From NCBI GenBank assembly GCA_009760855.2, contig WPIO01000008.1:2829001-2893000 (forward strand): DNA of 64,000 nucleotides, read 5' to 3'. The position numbers were made by a program, and so were the translations under genes. The notes beneath the pieces are model-generated. The model was not told the origin of the DNA. It did no database searches and saw only the letters and a program-made list of their open reading frames with translations. Below are positions 1-33,500 of the stretch, one piece after another. The first letter of the stretch is position 1, and the number at the start of each line of letters is the position of its first letter. The DNA comes from Cristatella mucedo (taxonomy: Eukaryota > Bryozoa > Phylactolaemata > Cristatellidae).

Positions 1-428
1 TGCCGAATTGCTTCTGGTCTGCCTCAATCGTCCAATTCGTGATACTTCTTCGAGCATGCAGCCGAACCGGGCAAACATATTTCCAATTTCTGATTCGAGT
101 TAGCTGGCTTCACTGTTAATGGCTTGGCTAATCGAGAGAATAGCGCAAGCATTTTTTTCGGAGAGCGATTTTTTTTTTATCACAGACCTATATTCTTCGC
201 CCGATCACTGTTTCACCATATGTGCTGGCATTTGAGCTCTTGCATATTTTGCCTATATCGCACGAATGAGCTGAAATAAACGAGCCGCTGCTTCACTGCC
301 GTTGCTTCACTGCCGCTGCATGAAAAAATACCAGTCGAAAAAATAACGCGGCATGTCCTGGCCAAGTAGTCACGTGGTCTCGCCCTCTGCTGACTTGCAC
401 GCCTTTCGTCTCTGCTGACGTTCGACAG
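1..428. other. PFK intron, upstream part
   Basis: No exon of PFK upstream of the GYQG exon is recognisable here. The sequence has T-rich and A-rich patches and ends in the acceptor TTCGACAG. Confidence 0.6.
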
Positions 429-22225
<21,797 letters not shown>

Positions 22226-23360
22226 CCTGCTGGTTCCACCGCCAGATCACGATCCCTCCCACAGAGCAAGACGTGGGGTTTGCCCGGAGTGTGTACGATT
22301 ATGCGTCATCCGAGTAGCCGACTTCAGCTCAGACTGCTTGTTAGCTCCTCGTAGCATGCTAGCGTTCTTGTCGTATGAAAAGTGTGTCCGTGTGCTAGTG
22401 ATGCTGCTGTGGAGATGCCTCCGATTACAGCTGTCAGTGGATTCAGGGCGTTGTGCTCTCAATCAGAAGGCTCCATGCACGTCGCTCTCTACTGACCCTG
22501 AGCAGCAATGCTGGCTGCTCGACGTGATGAATGCTGTTCATTGATTGTGATGCCCCCTCCCAGCCATGCCATTGCTGTTGACGTGGGTATTGGTGTGTTG
22601 CCACCGAAAAGGGTGATATTCTTTTCTAAGGGCAGTTTATAGTAGTGACAGTGATTTTCCCAGTGACTCAATAGAGTGTCGTGCGCATCTCAGCAGAACA
22701 GCCTTCTTGCTATTCACGCCAGTTGGCTTCTGCATATTTAAGGTGCTCCGATTTCTTCTTGGCCGGTCTCTCAAACAAAACAGCTGCCTTAGCGATTCTG
22801 GTGGATTGCGATCAGTGCCTCCCAAAGCATGCATCCCAAGGCCTCTCGCCTGCGATCCTTTTGAAGGACACCGCGTGTCAGTGTTATGAGCTCAAGGTTT
22901 CGATACTAGAAATTAGTTGTGTTCAATACGAATTACGGCACTAGTAGAACCGCGAAATTGCTATTCAGAATGATGCAAAATTTAATTGCGATCGAGTAAT
23001 CGATTAGGATTTTGGATTGCAAATTTTTTTTTTTTTTGTACTGGCTCATTTCGGCTGGGCTCTGTACTGAAGCTGTTTATCTGCGAAGCATTGCCCAGAT
23101 CAACATTTTATGCCAAAAAAGGCCACGAAATTTTGCGTAAGAATTTATTAATGCGTTTCATACTATGTCAATGATTTCGTCCTTGGTGACTGAACAGGCC
23201 CCTAGGCAGGATTCGGCCAGACTATAGCTCAATTTCACCCATATCAGAGATGACGTCGAAATCGTTGTCACCGATGTCTACTAAGGTTAGCCATCGCTAC
23301 TGTCAGGCAAGCTGCTGGTTAAAATTTTTGGATCGAATGAGCTCGGTTAATCGTAGCTGG
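22226..23360. other. PFK 3' flank
   Basis: Probably includes the 3' untranslated region. I saw no AATAAA and no open frame that I could assign. Confidence 0.4.
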
Positions 23361-23369
23361 TCTTAAAGT

Positions 23370-23388
23370 GTCTCATACGAGCCCTTTA

Positions 23389-23472
<84 letters not shown>

Positions 23473-23487
23473 GGGCTCTTATGAGAC
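23370..23487. repeat. Inverted repeat around a long (AT)n run
   Basis: Left arm 23370-23390 and right arm 23467-23487 are inverted complements over 21 bases with one mismatch (GTCTCATACGAGCCCTTTAA against its partner). The centre is about 75 bases of TA dinucleotides, itself self-complementary, so the whole unit could form a long hairpin or cruciform. Confidence 0.92.
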
Positions 23488-23640
23488 TCACGACGATTTA
23501 AGATTTATATATATATATATTTAAATCCTAAACCCTAATTTTTTAAATATATTTGTCATAAAATTTAAATAAATAAATATATATAATAAAAATAAATATA
23601 TATCTATTTTATTTGTATATCGTCCTGTGGGGACTTCACT
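23488..23640. repeat. AT-rich low-complexity stretch
   Basis: ATAT and AAATAAATA patches without recognisable function, continuing the palindrome. Confidence 0.8.
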
Positions 23641-23649
23641 ATTTAATCA

Positions 23650-23770
23650 CTTCACATTGCCATTGAGGCTCGAGCCCACAACCTCGGTCGTCAAATACAT
23701 TCACCCTAACCTTGGTCGCAGCAGCACGTTTACCACTGGGCCAAACCAATACCTAGGTATACTGGGGGAA
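23650..23770 (-). repeat. tRNA-like SINE fragment
   Basis: Plus strand shows GGCTCGAGCCCACAACCTCG followed by CCACTGGGCCAAACC, the reverse complement of a tRNA-like head with B and A boxes. Confidence 0.45.
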
Positions 23771-24829
23771 AGGGATTCTGGCCTGTTGGCTCTCCCTCAG
23801 GCCGACCCGACGGTCAGTGCACGGAGCAGCTTTCTGTTTGACACGTGCTCCTTCAGCCTGCTCATGATTGGCTGACTCCTGCAAGATCAAGGTGTGACCA
23901 CCCTGCCTTTATATTTGCGTATCATTCGCATTAAGAATCAAGTTGGGCAAAGCGAAGCTCGATTGTTGCATAAGAGATGCTAATTGGTAATGGACATCTG
24001 GTGTCGGAGATCGTGCTTTGAGCTCCACAGCGCCATGTGAGTTATTTTCTCGATCGCTCTCTTATCCTCTTTCTTACCCGTCAATTCTCCATCTCTCTCT
24101 CCTCTCCTTCATTCACTCTTGCTACGATACCTATTCAGGGTGCAATAGCACAATATAAATGTGGATGACAGTGGAACAGGATCTACATTATTGCTGAAGT
24201 TATGCATCAGGGAACACTTACCGACCATTGTACCAAAAGTGTCCAAAACGTTTTTCTTTCGTAGTTCCCAGGCTATTTTGTAAGTGGTATTTATGCAAAG
24301 TGGTTGGTCCTATGTGCATTCACACTGAGCAAATATGGCTATCCTGAACAGTATTTACTAAGGAAGCTATGAATGTGCCCTCAAAATACAATTGGTAAGC
24401 CCGTTTTGGACACTAAGCATTGCCTTAGGTCTGCTTCGTCTGCACAGCCTTGTCTGAAGTGGGCATTACTGAATATCCCATCCAGTGCAATGTCACGTGC
24501 CAGCTCGCCGTGTCAGTTTTTGGCTACCGTTTGTGAACCAATTACGCTGGGCGAGGAAACGATTGGGTAAGAAGCTTGTGCAGACGGATTTTGCTACTAT
24601 AGCGTGAGACAATAATAAAATATTCAGCTCCCAGTATCCTTAAGATATTTATTAGGATACGTATTAACACCCCTCCTTGCAATCCTTTACTGGCTAGAGC
24701 AAAAAGGAGCGGCATGACGTGTTTAAACCCTGCGGATGTTACGCACTGTTAGGAAACCTGAAGTTTATTTGAAAGGCGAGTGTTTTGTCAGTTTTTGAAC
24801 AAGTTGTGGCAGACCTGCCAAGCTGATTT

Positions 24830-25770
24830 TGGTCAAAACAGCAAACCTTGCTGGTGAATTTCATGAGGCCGTGTGAGCAATTTATACTCTCCCTCTTGAC
24901 GATGTAACCGGCAAGCACTACCTAGGGTTTCATTTCTATCCAGATGACATCTATGCCAGCGCTGTGGTCCCAGCACGCCTTTCGGGGCGTCAAACTCACT
25001 GAACTCCCTTGCTGTATGTATTGCTGACATTGGCACTTGAACGATTACAACCTTCTCGAATTGAATGACGATAAAACCCGACTAGCTTGTTATGGGCTAG
25101 CAAATGTTACTCAAAAATGAGATCTCTAAAAATGGGCTCTGCCAGTATAGCTCCTGTAGCGTATGCACGAAGTCTGGATAGCGTGGCCTCTGACTAAACA
25201 TCAGCTTGACTGCCTACTGCCGGCTATATTACGTAGCGAAAAGTCACGTCTGCTTATACGGGAGACATCCAAGTTGGCCCATGCATCTGTAATACTATTC
25301 GTGAGTCTTCGGGTTTGTGGAATTAGGCGATTACAGTGGTGCAATGCTCAGCAGCTAGGCTTGTCAAAGTTGCCCCATTGCATCACTTCTCACCGACCTG
25401 CACTAGCTCCCCGTCAAGCAGCGTATCAACTGAAACAAAATGGTCACATTTAGGTTCCTTCATTGATCTTGCTCCAGTTACCGAACTACTCAATCAGGCC
25501 CTGAGCCACCACACCGCTTGGTATTGTGATTCAAGTGGCTCACCGTGCCTTGAACCAACTTCAAATCTTATGGAGACCGTGCCTTAAGTTCGCATGTTCT
25601 CAAGGCCTATAGTTCTCTCCCGACCGACGTCGTGACATCACCACTTGACTGCATTCAAAAATAAGCTAGAAACGCACCCATGCTTGCCAATCGTATTGGC
25701 AGGCTTCCCTTACAACAAACGCAAAGTGGGATTTCGTTCTCGGTAGGCGCTATATAAACGTCTTATTATT
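24830..25770 (+). mobile_element. Decayed LINE (family B-like), reverse-transcriptase remnant
   Basis: Frames on the plus strand show TTTCATTTCTATCCAGATGA (a worn F-Y-x-DD box), then a stretch resembling the K-T-x-L and L-Q-W-C-N-A-Q regions. It ends near 25720-25770 with GGCGCTATATAAACG and ATT units. Heavily mutated. Confidence 0.6.
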
Positions 25771-25904
25771 ATTTTTGGCCCGTCATCAGTGCTGCCAGCA
25801 TTCTGTGCAGCACATTTATTTCCTGCTTGTCGCCCAGCCGTATCCCGACGCCGACCTTGGAGGCTTATTCAGCCATAAGCGAAGCAGGCAGACCCCAACG
25901 AATG

Positions 25905-26275
25905 CAAAGGTAATGCATCTCAGTCTGTAATTCCGCAAAGACTAAGTGGATGTTAGGGAGGAGAGTTTCCTACGATGCACTTGCAACCACGCAACGACAG
26001 CTACTCTCCTACTGCCGAGTATGGCACATCTTTTTTTCAGCGGTCCTGAACTGCTACTTCCATGCTACTCACTACCTCAACTGCTCTCCTGACTCTGCTA
26101 TGCGTCCCACTTTCTCTTTGCTGCGTGAGACAAAGTCTGTTGGCTACCGAATGCGTACCGAAAGCCGCTTAGGCTGTGAGTGCGCTATACAAAACTCTCC
26201 TGCGTAACACCCACATGGTCTTTATGACTTTGTGGAGTTACAGACGGAGATACATTACATTACATTACATAGGCT
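25905..26275 (+). mobile_element. LINE family A 3' end, two outward-facing pieces
   Basis: From about 25965 to 26275 the plus strand carries the family-A C-terminus (CYFHATHYLNCSPDSAM, ETKSVGYRMRTESRLG), stop, then a 3' end with (ACATT)n tail. Directly before it, about 25905-25965, is the same 3' end in the opposite orientation (TAATTCCGCAAAGAC). Confidence 0.75.
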
Positions 26276-27000
26276 GTTTTCGGTGAGCATAAGGTGGGCC
26301 ACGTAGGGGCACGAGAGAAACTGTCAGTGCGTGCGTCTTTCAGCGAAGTATTTCGCTGCTATCGTCCGTGTATTCTGCGTTACCGCGTTATAGCATGAGC
26401 TCCGTAGATCTAACCCTGGTACCACCATCCGGCGAGCTGAGATGAGCGCCTGCGTGTGAATGTGCATTATGCGCTCACTAATGCTTTGGTGATCATGACT
26501 GGTACTCCTAGACCACAGAGGTCGCCGTCAAAGATCGCTTTTGGCCGAGGGCTTTCCGTCCGAGCTCGAGAACGCTTGTATCATTATTAGTCGGTGTTCT
26601 CCTGTAGACCTAATAAACTTAGGGCTGCCCAGTAGTAGTGTTTAGTTCTCTTGTTATGTTTGGCGCACGAAATTTTGAGAATAAGAATGGAATGTGATCA
26701 AATTTGGCTCGCGCCAGTATGTGGTTTGAAGGAGGCGCAACTAAGATAGGGGAGGTTGAGCGGAAGATAGCCTAACCCCTAGTTCCGATTACATTACTTT
26801 CACCGACTGTTTTACTTAATGGTCGAAAGCGATATCTCTTTCCCATACATCTGCACATTCAGTCGCACAAGTATTTAGCGACGACTGCGTATCCCACTTT
26901 GGCGTGCCTGTCATGACGACCTCTGATTGAATATAGCAATTTTAAATCATTTTTGTGTCAATAGTTTACGGAGACGCAAAGTTTAGCATTTTCACCAGCT
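26276..27000. other. Intergenic, unassigned
   Basis: Nothing recognised beyond possible degraded repeat DNA. Confidence 0.3.
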
Positions 27001-27700
27001 TGTCATAACACCCTGCAGCAAACGTGCAACGTTTTGCTAGCCAACTTAAGGCCAAGCAAGTGGGAAGCAGCACCTCAACTTCTTGTTAGCAGGCACTGCC
27101 GGTAACACTCCTTTCATTTGCAGTGCGACAAAAAAGGCCACTCCTTTGCTGAACTTTTTCCCGGAGAGCCTTCTCACCTTCTTAGACCCTGTCTACCGGC
27201 AACCCTTCTGTTGAAGAGCAACAGTCTAGGGATTATCGCTTCGCGTGGGGTTGAATAAATGTATCTCCTTCGGCCCGATCCACGATTTGACGTCTCCAGA
27301 ATATCTTTTGTACCCGACGACCTCTGCACCTGTACAATGTTATTACTTTATAAATGCGTTCGCAGAGACGCTTTCGCAAGTTTCTGCTGCGTCCATGCAA
27401 TGGTCCCTTTGCTTAATCTACCATTCGAAGATGTATTTTGCAGTTGACATTTTCTGGCCTCCAAACAGACATAACGGTTGACCGGCTGAAGCCCGCTTTT
27501 GGTGGAGGACAAATCACTCAAGGACGTCTCCCCACCCAGTCATGCGGCTTCCGATCGTTGAGCTGCTTTAAATGCCTCCCACATCTTTGCCACCCTTATC
27601 GACGCCACCTGGGACGCCGCACAAGACCTCTTCGGTAGAGAAAACGCCAACTTCACGCCATGCCCGACAGAGGCCCACAATCCTAAGCCGACGAAGCGTG
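27000..27700 (+). mobile_element. Ty3/gypsy integrase C-terminal remnant
   Basis: The frame at 27438-27638 reads LQTDITVDRLKPAF, the typical vsvDRLKPA end of gypsy-type Pol polyproteins. The sequence before it is compatible with a degraded integrase C-terminus. No matching LTR was identified. Confidence 0.5.
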
Positions 27701-27704
27701 CCCC

Positions 27705-27910
27705 ATCAATTACTCATTATTATAAATATATTTAATAAATCAACAAGTTAAATGATAAAATATTATGATGTATCAACATATTATAATTATATACTATATA
27801 GTTTTATATTATTATATATAATATCATATTATAATATAGGATATATTGTGTTAATTATAATTTTATATTTAATGAATAAATCAATTAAATAAATAAATCA
27901 TTATCATACC
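27705..27910. repeat. AT-rich block
   Basis: About 200 bases of almost pure A/T, with ATAAATA and TTATAAT runs. Confidence 0.9.
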
Positions 27911-29454
27911 TCATCATTCACTTTCAATATTTCCGACTCGATGAGATTCGTCTTGCAACGAACACGCGAACCGTTCGCTGCAAGACCGGGGGTAGACCCT
28001 GACGAGCGCCGTGCCATTTTCATAAGAATGTTGTCGCTGGAGTTCAGAACTCCCGAGCCATATTCCGCGCCTTCTCCGGATCGTCAGACCGCGCGAGATC
28101 TCAATTGAGAGTACGGAATTCCGTCACGTGACTGCGAGGCCCCGAGAGGATGTAAATAGATGCACTTAGAGTGACCGCCAGCCATAACCATGGTCAGCGC
28201 TATTGCAGCACGGCGCTATCACGACTCCATTTTTGGGTGTACGAGAGGTGCTCGGCGGGAAAAACACCTGTGTCCTCGAACAGCGAGCCAGAGGGGAGCA
28301 GCCGTGTGGTGAGATAGGAAGGGCGTAAGCGAGAGCCGCGAAGCTCTGGGACCGGCTGTGGTGGTTCGGCCTGTGGAGTTGGTCTGCTAACGATTGTCCT
28401 GTCACGACTTCGGTCATAACGTGTCCAAAAAGAATCGTCTGAAGCCGTTTCAGCATTCAAGCTGGGCGGGATTGCACATCCGGTAGTTGAGTGACGGTAT
28501 GAATTCCTGACCGTAATCGTGCCGTACCGCGGTGCCGACCCCAATACCGCAAAGCTCTAGTTATCTAAGAGGCGACGCTCGCTCTTCGATTTCTGCTCCG
28601 TTTCGACACTGTCGCCGGCTGCTTGCCGGACTGGTTTTCTCTCAAAGCGAGGGAGGAGTTGAGCGGGTTGTTAGCCAGTGACAGGCGGGACGGAGCGAGT
28701 CGTTGCGAAAGGAACGCATCCGGCGAGCGCCACCGAATGCGGTCGTATTTCGCCAGCGGCTCGCATTTTTATGTTGGCGTGTGCACTCGTGGCCCCAGTG
28801 TAGAGATTTGCGGGTGCAAACTACAGTTAGTCAGGTGCAGTGTAGGGAGGGATTGCCGTCGTCGGCGGAACCACTCTCAGCGTTCCTGCCTTTGCAACGG
28901 TGGAAGCGAAGCCCCAGTTTTCCGGTCAGGAGTTAGGGTCCGAGGCGGGGTCTTGCCTTTGCGAAGGTGGAGGTGTTCTGCCTTTGCGAAGGTGGAGGTG
29001 AAATACTACTTCTTCGGTTAGGGTTTAGATACCTGTTGTCCGGGCCCCTCCGTCTATTTGGGTCCTTTCCCACTATAGACGTGCACTGGGGCAGCTCTCA
29101 GGTTAGCCGCGATACTTGCCCTTGCCTTAACGGGTCGGACTATGACACCAAGAGCAACCCGTAGCGGGCGGACTAGCCAAGTGGAATTGGGTAGGAGACA
29201 CATTTGTTAACCGGGAGCGGAGCGAGGTATCAGTTTGACAGCGAAATCCGCTCAGGTTAGCACGGAGCTTTGGTCGCGCAATGCGGTCAGGGTCAAAGGT
29301 CAAGGACCGACTACTGTACTCCATTAGAGAAAGAGCAAAAGGATGGCAAGCTGGTGCAGGATCTAATAATTACAGGCGGAAGGGAATAGGCCTGAGGACG
29401 GACACCAAGAGCGCGGGGGTCCGACAAAGTAGCAGCCACGGTCAAGGTTAAGAG

Positions 29455-29491
<37 letters not shown>

Positions 29492-30524
29492 AACGAGACG
29501 ACTGATAAATAGACGAATAAAGAGAGTAAAGAGAATAAATGAGACGGGCTGCAGCTTCGGTAGTCGATGCGAGACTACGCCTCGAGAGCGCGAGAGTAAA
29601 ACCTACGGCGACGAACAGCTAAGTGCAATTTCTCGGTTATGTTCTGACGGCTACTCAGCTAGCTGCTCATATCTTGGGGTGCCGCAGCGGTCCGCCTTCG
29701 GGTGTCATCGGGACCATCGCTAGCGACGCAGGCCTAGGGTATCTTATTGTATTCGGGCTTCGGGAGCTCTCACAACAGGCCCACAACAAACTGTTGCTTT
29801 CGGCACCCAGCTGTGTTATAACCGCGAAGACACAGGTGGCCTAAGTGGGCGAGGGAGCTATTTCCTCCGCGAGAGTGCTTGTTTCTTTGAGAGCCTACGA
29901 GGAGTGCGGAGGATAAAACTGAGAGCTGGACTCGCAGTGACGTCGTGCGCTTGCGAATAGAGCTCGGTAAAATCTCCTACTCGTGTGTGTATCCCTTTCC
30001 AACGCACGCCACGAGCTCACGACCCCTTCGCAACGGTAAGCAGGTTGGCGGGCGCTAGAAGAAGCGCTCTTTCGCGCGGCCACCTCTTACTTCGCGCAGA
30101 TGCGCACCGACTCGATACGGCAATTGGCCACACGGCTTGGCAAGCGACGTAGGTTACGCCTCCTCAGCCGAGCCTTCGGCCTTACACTATAAAGTAAGCG
30201 GTGTTATTAATAGCATAAAGGTCGAGAGACCTAGAAAAGACCTCGACACTATTCCCTTAATCACACTGTCCACCATCTGGTTTAATATACGCTCTGATTA
30301 TAGTGAGTTTTCGCTTCCCTCAAAGCATCGCGTTTCGGAGTTACAGATATCGACTGCGATATCGATCTGAGCTCGATCTCTCGACGGCGTCGATGGCGAA
30401 TGGGCGCCATGGCTACGAGATTGCCATAAGCATTCTAGGAAATGGAATGGTAGCTGGCGCAGCACGATGCGATGCAGCCACGACGAGGCGCCTCCGAGAG
30501 AGCCGCCGCGTCATTTACCGCCAC
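27911..30524. other. Unexplained GC-richer spacer upstream of MFS copy 1
   Basis: Composition changes sharply after the AT block. The region has many CG dinucleotides, a repeated GGTGGAGGTG/CCTTTGCGAAGGTGGAG element (28950-29000) and a (GA)n run (29457-29488). Open frames are short and unassigned. It may be a degraded LTR element or the 5' region of the transporter gene. A CACTATAAAG box lies at 30185-30194. Confidence 0.35.
29457..29488 (+). repeat. (GA)n microsatellite
   Basis: About 30 bases of GAGA. Confidence 0.95.
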
Positions 30525-33500
30525 ATGCTGAAAATGCTCCCTGCCGACGACGCGGCCCGGAGAAAGCTGCTGGTGAATAAATGGGTCAGGCACATATCTG
30601 CCGTGGTTGGTGGCTTACTGGTTCACCTTTCTCTAGGGACGTTGCTCACTTATGGTAAGCAAAGCAGCTGGCGCCCTAGATCCATAGCTATATCCCTAGA
30701 TCCATAGCTATATCCCTAGATCCATAGCTGGTTTCGACGGGAGTTTGTCGTCGGCTCGGCCTCGCAGGTCGCAATTACTGCGTTCCAGCCCACGTTCAAG
30801 TAGCTCGAGCTTTCGTACTGTGCCCGCCGTAAAAGCAGTGGTGCCCGAGGCTGTTTCGTGAATTTCTGTCGCCGGATTTCCTTATGTCGCCGGCCTAGTC
30901 TCGCACTCTTTTTTCTTGCAGGCAACATAATTCCGTACGTGGTATCCTACTCACGCTTGAGATCGGGACCGCGTACTCTTCGTTACCGCCATACGGTCTG
31001 GGGTATCGCTGTTGCCAACAGTGCGTTTGGCGGATCGATTTTTTTCGGCGGGCTCCTTCAGAGTAAGATAGGCCACAGGTGGACTACAGCGATTGGAGGA
31101 ATTACTCTGAGGTTTGAGAGGACAATGGCCGGGAGCTGCAGTTGATCTGATACCTAATCAGTCGATCGCATTCTCTAAAATATGAGCCGGAGTCTGCCGG
31201 CATCTGTCCTTGCTTGTCAATTCCTTTGCTTCCTTGGTTATGCTTTATGCAGCAAATAAATGTAAATGGCCTAGAAAGAGATGCAGCTCTCTGAGTGCGC
31301 TATACAAATGTATTAATTATTATTATTATTACTATTCCCTGACTGCCTTCTAATGACTCAGCTATGTTTCTATCTATGGTTCTTTGTTTGCTTTGATCGC
31401 TGTGTTGCTTGCTTTGATGAAGTCTGTAGGCAATCTTGTGCATACTGAAAGCTGCTTAGGCTTTGAGCCCAACGGGACACTCTTCCGAATAATGCCTTGT
31501 TAGTCTTGACGTTTTTTGGAGTTAGACCATGTTATTCTTGCGTTTATTGAGCATGCTCCCACTAACCATTCGATCGTGCTTCCTTTTGCACCAATTGTTA
31601 ACCGCCTAGAAGGAGATCGAGTTCTCTGAGGGCGCTGTATCAAATGTTGCTGAGATGTAGAAATGTATCATTATTATTATTATTATCATTAGAGGTGAAA
31701 TGGCGATGCATCTGCTGATTATTCAGTCGGGGTCTTTGCAGTGGCGGACTCGCACTGTCTTATTTCGCAGTGCAGGCCAGCTTCTACTGGTGTCTGGTTA
31801 CCTTCGGTTTAATGTGTGGCATCGGCATGGGCATTGCTTATGCCTCTCCGTTACAAGTGAGCATACAGGTGAGTCCAGCACGGCCTGGCCTGCTATGCCA
31901 CCCTTCGCCGGCCCTCTCGTTTTTCGAGCCAGTACAATACTTAATAATAATGATAATACACTTGATAAAGCGCCCTCCGACAAGTCAATCTCTTTCCAGG
32001 TGCTTTGCATTTTCTGCAAACGAAACACTTGACGTTCACACACTAAAGTTACGTATAAACCGTCAGCATCACTCTGCAAAAGCTGAAGCTTTTCAGAGCT
32101 TGCTTTCGTTTTGTCAGATCACTGTGTGTACGTAAAGGCGTACGTGTCAGATCACTGTGTGTACGTAAAGACGTACGTGTCAGACTGTGTGTACGTAAAG
32201 ACGTACGTGTCAGACTGCGTGTACGTAAAGGCTAGTGCCGATCAAATCGTCCATGATATTCCCGCGATTCCACGAGAGTTTAATTAGCTCAATTGGCTGG
32301 TTACTAACAATTCTTCGAAGACACTGCAGATCCTTTGAACTGAAGGCTTAAGCTGTTAGTTTGGATCAGTGGCCCTGTCACTGGAAGATCCTCAGACTGA
32401 TCTCAGATCTTGAGTTCAAGCGGACTGGCTGTCCCTGCTAGCTGCCGAAAAACGGTGAGACACACCCCATCTCGCTGTCTTACCAGACTGTTTGTCAGTT
32501 TGCTAAAAGTGCTTACTGCCCTGCTCGTGTGTTGGAGCCGTTCAGCGTGCAATCCTTTGTTGCCACGGCAAGCTGGGTGACAAGCTGGGTGACAAGCTGG
32601 GTACAAACTGGGTGACAACTGGGTACAAGCTGGGTGACAACTGGTACAAGCTGGGTGATAACTGGGTACAAGCTGGGTGACAGCCTCCCAGTGCAGCAGC
32701 TCTTCTGCTGCTATATAAACAAGACTGTTTGGCTTTACTTTAATTTACCTTTACCTTTACTTTAATAATTAATTTAATTTAATTTAATTACTTATCGCTT
32801 CACTTTAGGTGCTTGTTAGAAAGCAAAACAAAACTGTGTGATCTGAAAAGATTGTCGTGCATTAGCTAAATAGAGACTAGTGTGCTTGCCAGAGCTGCAT
32901 CATCTCAGTTCTATTTCATGTCAGCACTCCAGTTCTTATACATTCCTTGGGCATTTTGTCTCTAGATTCAAACCGTTACCCTTTTGTCTTTTAAACTTCA
33001 AGCCGACATCAGCGAGTAACAGGATCGTTCGATCCCGACCCACTTCCTTATACCGGTGGTATCTAGGCATTTAATTCATTGCAGTCAGTCAGTTATGTGT
33101 GTGAAGTATCAGTCAGTATTGCAGTCAGGTGTACCTTTGCTTTGACCCCACCCAGCCCTCCAGCACGTCGAATTCTCTCAACTACCTTGCTGCATGTATC
33201 GATGACATCCATACATGGATGGCAGCAAATTCTCTTAAATTGAATGCTGATAAAACCAACTTATTAGTTATGGGAAAAACAAGTGTGATTCAGAAATTGG
33301 AAAGGCTAACAATCAACATCGGCTCTGCCAGCATATCTCCTGTTGAATCAGCTTGAAATCTAGGGGTCACATTCCAAAGTGACCTCTCGTTGGACGACCA
33401 CATCAGCTCCACAGTCAAGTCTGCCTACTTTCAGCTACATAACGTTGCTAAAATTCGGACTTGTTTAAACAGGGATACCACATCTAAACTGGTCCATGCA

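Noticed and set aside
30185-30194. TATA-box promoter for MFS copy 1
   Set aside because: CACTATAAAG is suggestive, but it is a short motif about 340 bases from the ATG with no other support, and copy 2 shows no equivalent.
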